10,356 nucleotides of DNA from Dehalococcoidia bacterium (GTDB taxonomy: Bacteria; Chloroflexota; Dehalococcoidia; SM23-28-2), in assembly GCA_022866185.1 (NCBI GenBank), contig JALHUG010000126.1, forward strand, positions 1-10,356. The letters are read 5' to 3'. Position numbers and translations under genes: made by a program. The first letter of the stretch is position 1, and every line of letters starts with the position of its first letter. Of this stretch, positions 6,805 through 10,356 are shown one piece after another. The notes beneath the pieces are model-generated. The model did no database searches. It was not told the DNA's origin and was given only the letters and a program-made list of their open reading frames with translations.

Positions 6805-6932
6805 CTGTGGTGGGTTGGTGGGTTGTGGTGGGTTTTCTATATTTCTCGCGAGAAGAAGATCACTAGAAGAAAACAGGAATCGGGGTGCCAACCCACCACA
6901 CAGATACGAAATCGGCAGCAAACTCACCACAG
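6805..6932. repeat. Iteron-like repeats in nested inverted symmetry; possible origin
   Basis: The unit TGTGGTGGGTT occurs directly at 6806-6816 and 6824-6834 with a shortened copy GGTGGGTT between (6817-6824). It is also present inverted: 6888-6900 is an exact 13-base complement of 6806-6818, and 6921-6932 is a one-mismatch complement of 6805-6816. A second inverted pair, GTTTTCT (6832-6838) and AGAAAAC (6868-6874), has the same centre, base 6853, as the 13-base pair. Inside lies the palindrome TTCTCGCGAGAA (6843-6854). The core is AT-rich in otherwise GC-rich DNA. The repeats lie just downstream of the replication gene, so a replication origin or protein-binding site is likely. The repeats are seen directly; the function is inferred. 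Confidence 0.6.
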
Positions 6933-6940
6933 GACTGACG

Positions 6941-9193
6941 CTAGGAGGCATCGCTGGCCTTCGCTGCTCGCAGGGCGATACCCTGGTAGAAGGTGCCGTC
7001 GCGGTCGGAGTCCTTGGGGAAGCGCTGGCCCATGAGCCGACCGAAGCGCGTGGCGGTGAGCTGCTCGCGCTCCTTGAGGCCCTGCGTCAGGGCCCAGGAC
7101 TGGTAAGCGATGTAGAGCTCCCCTGCCCGGGCGGTGAGTTCTGCGCCGGTAGTGCAACGATCCCTGAGGAAGTCGGCGATGGGGTCGGACTCGGCGCGGT
7201 ACTGCTCGGTGGCAGCCCTGACCGACGGTGGGGGGTCCAGTCCCCGACGCTGCCACTCCAAGCAGCCGTCCACCATCCAGGCCAGGATGCCGGGGTACTC
7301 GGATTTCAGGGCATCCTTGAGGTTGCGGTCGGCGCGGCCCTCGAAGCACTGGATGAAGGGGATGAGACGGATCTTGCGCCAGAAGCCGGTGCTGTCGTCG
7401 TTGACGATGGGCTTGTGGTTCACGGCCAGCCAGAACTTAGCGTTGGGGACGAAGGTGAAGTACTCGCCGTGGAGGAAGCGGGCGGTGACGGGGTCCTGGC
7501 CGGCGAGCATCTTCATGCGGGCCTCGTTGAGGCGGACGGCCTCGTTCAGCTCGCTGGCGGTGACCAGCCGCTTGCCGTAGAGAGCGGCCAGGTCGTTGGG
7601 GATGCTGTTGCGGCTGGACATCTCTAGGGTGGAGAAGGCGGTGTTGGCGGCGTAATCGCCCAGGATGTCGCGCTGCACGCGGTTGAAGGTTCCCTTGCCA
7701 TTGCAGCCGGAGCCAAAGCAGAGGAAGTGGCACTCCTCGTTGGTGAGACCGGTGAGGCTGTAGGCGCAGGCCCGCCAGATGAAGTCCAGGAGTTCGTCGT
7801 CGTCGCCGAAGACCTCGCGCAGAAAGGCGAGCCAGCGCTGGCACCGGGCCTCGGGGTCGTAGGGCACGGGGCTGTGCATCGTGATGCGGTCGTCGGGCCG
7901 TCCCTCGCGCAGGGCGCCGGTGTGCAGATCCACTACCCCATTTGCCACTGCCAGAAGCCAGGGGTCGGCGTCCCATCCGTCGCCGCTGTCGGCGATGGGC
8001 CGCTCGGCCTGAGCCAGGGCCAGCATCGCCTCCAGGCGCATCCTCGATTCGCTTGAGATGGCCAACTTGGCCTCGGCTTTGAACTCGTCGGGATCGTGGA
8101 ACTGGTCGGGGGCCGCGTCGTAGCGTCGGCGTGTCGCCTCTTTGGCGACGCGCAGGACTTCCTCATCGACGTCTGGCTTCCACCAATGGTCGATCCAGAG
8201 GAGCCAGCGCTTTCGCCGGTGGTCGTATCTCAGCCGATGCCCGTAGAGGCGGGCGAAGAGTTCGGCGTTACCGCTGTCTGTGCGCGGGAAGCTGACAGGA
8301 ATAGGCGAAAAACGCTGTCCATTTGACGGCGGGCCGAGCTGAGGGGGCACTGCCGCCGGATAGTGTGTGCCGGTCGATGAAGGGCTCCGGCGTTCCCGCC
8401 TGGCGACAAAGTGGTCAGCTATGGCGGTCAACTCGTCCGCTGGCAGAGGGGGCCGACATTGCCGTTCGTTGATGACCTGGAGCAGGTCAGCAAGGGTTTC
8501 CCCGCACATTCCCTCCACCCAGACGTGTCCGGCGTACGAGACGAGGGCGTCGTGTCGGCCCTCGCCCTCGTGGATGGTGCCAGCGAGGGCCGCGTATTGC
8601 CTGGCGCTGTGGCCTTCGTCGCCCAGCGCGTAGCCGAAGGCGGGGAGGACTTGCGCCAGCCACAGGCGGGGGTCGTCAACAGTCATCACCTGACCGTGGT
8701 CGGGGCTCAGCGAGCGGTAATGGCGGTCGCCGATGCTGCTGGGCGGAACCAGGACGTACCCACCAGCCGCCTTTAGGTCGCCGAGCCTCCTTCCGTCCTG
8801 GAGGTACAAGGGGCCGCCTTGGACGGGATGCGTGGAGACGACCGCGATGTGCAGACCGCCGCGAGGGGTTCGCACAACCTCGGTCTCGTTGGGGAGCGCG
8901 GTGTCCTGGGCAAGCGCCTCCGCCACCTCTGGCAGGTCGATGTCAATCCGGTGAATCTCGTCCGTTCGCTCGGCGAGGTTGGCCAGTGGCCATCGCTGCC
9001 ACCAGCGCTCGATCGTGATAGAATTGGTCGAAGCGTCGAGCAGACCATGCTCGAGGAGTGGGTGCTTGCCGGGAGACGGACAGCTGCGGCCTTTGGGACA
9101 CTGGCAGACGCCAGCCTGGGCGGTCCACCAGACTGGTAGGAGATACGCGCCCTCTCGGGCGCGTGCCTGGGCGGCTTCCAGCAGCGGGTTCAT
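6941..9193 (-). CDS. Prim-pol / SF3 helicase replication protein (phage/plasmid primase, P4 type)
   Basis: A 750-residue protein that probably both primes and unwinds DNA for replication of the element. The N-terminal part (1-190) is a prim-pol domain: a Cys-rich CQCPKGRSC (30-38) then GKHP, the catalytic DID (84-86), RTPRGGLH (108-115) and DLKAAGGYVLVPPS (139-152). A linker of about 60 mostly polar residues (265-300) separates it from the helicase half. There the D5-like region is followed by SF3 motifs: Walker A FGSGCNGKGT (493-502), Walker B region KRLVTASELNE (541-551), motif C FWLAVNHKP (587-595) and FWRKIRLIPF (604-613) with the arginine finger. ATG 9193 follows GGAGAGAGG by about ten bases; GTG 9199 is a close alternative. 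The stop at 6941 runs directly into the repeat region. Confidence 0.92.
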   Translation of the reverse strand: MNPLLEAAQARAREGAYLLPVWWTAQAGVCQCPKGRSCPSPGKHPLLEHGLLDASTNSITIERWWQRWPLANLAERTDEIHRIDIDLPEVAEALAQDTALPNETEVVRTPRGGLHIAVVSTHPVQGGPLYLQDGRRLGDLKAAGGYVLVPPSSIGDRHYRSLSPDHGQVMTVDDPRLWLAQVLPAFGYALGDEGHSARQYAALAGTIHEGEGRHDALVSYAGHVWVEGMCGETLADLLQVINERQCRPPLPADELTAIADHFVARRERRSPSSTGTHYPAAVPPQLGPPSNGQRFSPIPVSFPRTDSGNAELFARLYGHRLRYDHRRKRWLLWIDHWWKPDVDEEVLRVAKEATRRRYDAAPDQFHDPDEFKAEAKLAISSESRMRLEAMLALAQAERPIADSGDGWDADPWLLAVANGVVDLHTGALREGRPDDRITMHSPVPYDPEARCQRWLAFLREVFGDDDELLDFIWRACAYSLTGLTNEECHFLCFGSGCNGKGTFNRVQRDILGDYAANTAFSTLEMSSRNSIPNDLAALYGKRLVTASELNEAVRLNEARMKMLAGQDPVTARFLHGEYFTFVPNAKFWLAVNHKPIVNDDSTGFWRKIRLIPFIQCFEGRADRNLKDALKSEYPGILAWMVDGCLEWQRRGLDPPPSVRAATEQYRAESDPIADFLRDRCTTGAELTARAGELYIAYQSWALTQGLKEREQLTATRFGRLMGQRFPKDSDRDGTFYQGIALRAAKASDAS

Positions 9194-9195
9194 GC

Positions 9196-9316
9196 TCACG
9201 CCGCCTCTCTCCACACGACGGCGTAGGCGCCCCACTCAGGCCGAATTCGCGGCAGAACGACAGGCTGGTGGAGTTGTGGGAGGTGGGGCCTCCCCCGTCT
9301 CCACCAGTTTGTGCAT
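9196..9316 (-). pseudogene. Small phage-type gene broken by a one-base shift
   Basis: From ATG 9316 the minus strand reads MHKLVETGEAPPPTTPP and soon stops at 9236. Ignoring one G near base 9265 moves into the frame reading PVVLPRIRPEWGAYAV and VWREAA, ending with TGA at 9198-9196. The joined product would be about 39 residues, resembling the short Pro-rich proteins found upstream of phage primases, though I cannot name a family. The stop lies two bases before the prim-pol ATG, as expected for coupled genes, so the reading frame probably once was functional. It may instead be a programmed shift or a sequencing error. Confidence 0.4.
9265..9307. repeat. Nested hairpin in small broken gene
   Basis: CTGGTGGAG (9265-9273) and CTCCACCAG (9299-9307) are perfect nine-base inverted copies. 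Inside them GGGAGG (9278-9283) and CCTCCC (9289-9294) form a second stem with a five-base loop. The structure lies within the frameshifted small gene and includes the site of the shift. It may form in RNA or DNA. Confidence 0.5.
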
Positions 9317-9320
9317 GGTT

Positions 9321-9338
9321 GGGAGCCTTCGGGCTCCC
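9321..9338. other. Hairpin with TTCG loop before small gene
   Basis: A perfect seven-base stem GGGAGCC (9321-9327) / GGCTCCC (9332-9338) encloses TTCG, a very stable C(UUCG)G tetraloop if transcribed on the plus strand. On the minus strand it sits four bases upstream of the ATG at 9316 and covers the only ribosome-binding-like GAAGG. It could act as a translation block or a terminator. The trailing bases on the plus strand have few T residues, so a classic terminator is weakly supported. Confidence 0.4.
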
Positions 9339-9451
9339 GTTCTGCTTTCCCTGGTTGCGGGGGTAGCAGAGGGTGTGATATGGGGGCTACGTGCGGCAGA
9401 GCATCTTGGCGACCTACTTCGGCTCGGGCTCCTTGGCCTAGCTGAGCAAGC

Positions 9452-10356
9452 ATGCTGATTCGGCATAAGTGGCTTGTCCTGGGGGCGGCGGTCTTCGGCC
9501 TGTTCATGGCCGTCCTCGACGCCTCCATCGTCAACATCGCCATCCCCACTATCCAGCGCGATCTTCACACTGACATCGAGACCGTCACCTGGGTGCTGAA
9601 CGCCTACAATCTGGTGTTCGCGGTGCTGCTGATCCCGGCTGGCCGCCTGGCAGACAGGTTCGGCCGCAAAAAGCTCTTCCTCATCGGCATCATCATCTTT
9701 TCTCTCTGCTCACTGGGTGCGGGCCTGTCGCAGCAGATCGAGGTGCTGATCGCGTGGCGGGCGGTTCAGGCCATCGGCTCGGCGATCATGGTCCCAGTGA
9801 GTCTGGCCATCGTCACTCTTGTCTTTCCAGCCCACCAGCGCGGTCTGGCGCTGGGCATATGGGGCGCCATGGCGGGAGTGGCGGGAGCAGTGGGCCCCAC
9901 GCTTGGTGGGATCCTCACCGAATACGTCGGCTGGCAATGGATCTTCCTTGTCAACGTTCCGGTCGGGCTGGTGGCGGTGCTGGCGGGCCTCGCCATCATC
10001 CGGGAATCCAGGGAACCCGCGGCGATGCACCGCATGGACCTGGCGGGGACAGCCTTGCTCTCCATCTCGCTGTTCACGCTCACCCTCGCTCTCATCCGCG
10101 GTCAGGAGGTCGGCTGGTCGTCGCTCTTCATTACTGGTCTGTTCGCCACCTCGGCAGTATCTGGAGCGCTCTTCGTCCTGGTGGAGAGTATCGTCAGTCA
10201 CCCAATAGTTGACCTGCGTATGCTACGTGACAGGACATTCTCCGCCGCCAACGTCGTGATCCTCTTGTTTGGGCTTGGCTTCTTCGGTGGGTTGTTCTTT
10301 GTCATCCAGTACCTCACAGTCGTGGAGGGCTACTCGGCGCTGAAGGCGGCGTTCGC
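9452..10356 (+). CDS. MFS drug:H+ antiporter, DHA2 (14-TM) type, 3' end outside window
   Basis: A multidrug exporter of the EmrB/QacA group; 301 residues are in view and the rest lies beyond the right edge. It shows the family's N-terminal LDASIVNIAIP (22-32), motif A GRLADRFGRKK (64-74) after the second membrane helix, motif C GAVGPTLGG (145-153) in helix five, and WQWIFLVNVP (161-170). Hydrophobic helices recur through the whole segment. The start is ATG 9452; no strong binding site precedes it (only weak GAG at 9444), so the start is moderately certain. It is divergent from the phage-type block and seems to be ordinary chromosome. The substrate is unknown. Confidence 0.88.
   Translation, partial: MLIRHKWLVLGAAVFGLFMAVLDASIVNIAIPTIQRDLHTDIETVTWVLNAYNLVFAVLLIPAGRLADRFGRKKLFLIGIIIFSLCSLGAGLSQQIEVLIAWRAVQAIGSAIMVPVSLAIVTLVFPAHQRGLALGIWGAMAGVAGAVGPTLGGILTEYVGWQWIFLVNVPVGLVAVLAGLAIIRESREPAAMHRMDLAGTALLSISLFTLTLALIRGQEVGWSSLFITGLFATSAVSGALFVLVESIVSHPIVDLRMLRDRTFSAANVVILLFGLGFFGGLFFVIQYLTVVEGYSALKAAF

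Noticed and set aside
6800..6810. CTCCGCTGTGG shared with the duplicated motif at 669-679 and 780-790
   Set aside because: An 11-base match in GC-rich DNA of this length is expected by chance, and the contexts are unrelated.
6668..7627. Plus-strand 319-codon frame opposite the prim-pol gene
   Set aside because: It is antisense to the SF3 helicase motifs and crosses the repeat region; the composition is typical of a shadow frame.

Overview
The window looks like a stretch of high-GC bacterial chromosome. I suspect a member of the Chloroflexota, because of the membrane-anchored beta-propeller protein with a Pro/Thr-rich stalk and the style of the prim-pol, but this is inference and no marker gene proves it. 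Host-like DNA lies at both ends and a block of phage-type genes lies between.

Left part (1-2806). A strong promoter at 84-111 reads left out of the window. A somewhat degenerate tRNA-Lys(TTT) lies at 315-389 on the minus strand. A plus-strand gene (647-2602) then encodes an N-terminally anchored BNR/Asp-box beta-propeller protein. Stretches 1-314 and 390-646 hold no convincing gene.

Middle part (2807-9316), all on the minus strand and read right to left: a small broken frame (9316-9196), a prim-pol/SF3-helicase replication protein (9193-6941), a 250-base intergenic region with iteron-like direct and inverted repeats, a P27-type terminase small subunit (6629-6159), a ParB-domain/DNA adenine methyltransferase fusion (6156-4918), a RAMA-like domain plus zinc-knuckle protein (4846-4409), a 73-residue acidic protein (4396-4175), a CCCH zinc-binding protein (4077-3682) and a 292-residue protein of unknown family (3685-2807). 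Start and stop codons overlap or lie within a few bases at several junctions, and most starts have clear Shine-Dalgarno sequences, so much of the block is probably co-transcribed. It has replication, DNA modification and packaging-specificity genes, but no large terminase, portal, capsid, tail, lysis or integrase gene in view. That set fits either a phage satellite (it has a TerS that could redirect a helper phage's packaging motor) or the remnant of a prophage.

Right part (9452-10356). A plus-strand DHA2-type MFS drug exporter gene runs off the window edge and marks the return to ordinary chromosomal content. The 9194-9451 interval between the divergent transcripts holds the broken small gene and two strong hairpins.

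The most interesting parts are the nested symmetric repeat region (6805-6932), a possible origin of replication, and the satellite-like gene set around it. The paired DNA methylase and RAMA-like protein are also notable. No CRISPR array, insertion sequence or rRNA was seen.
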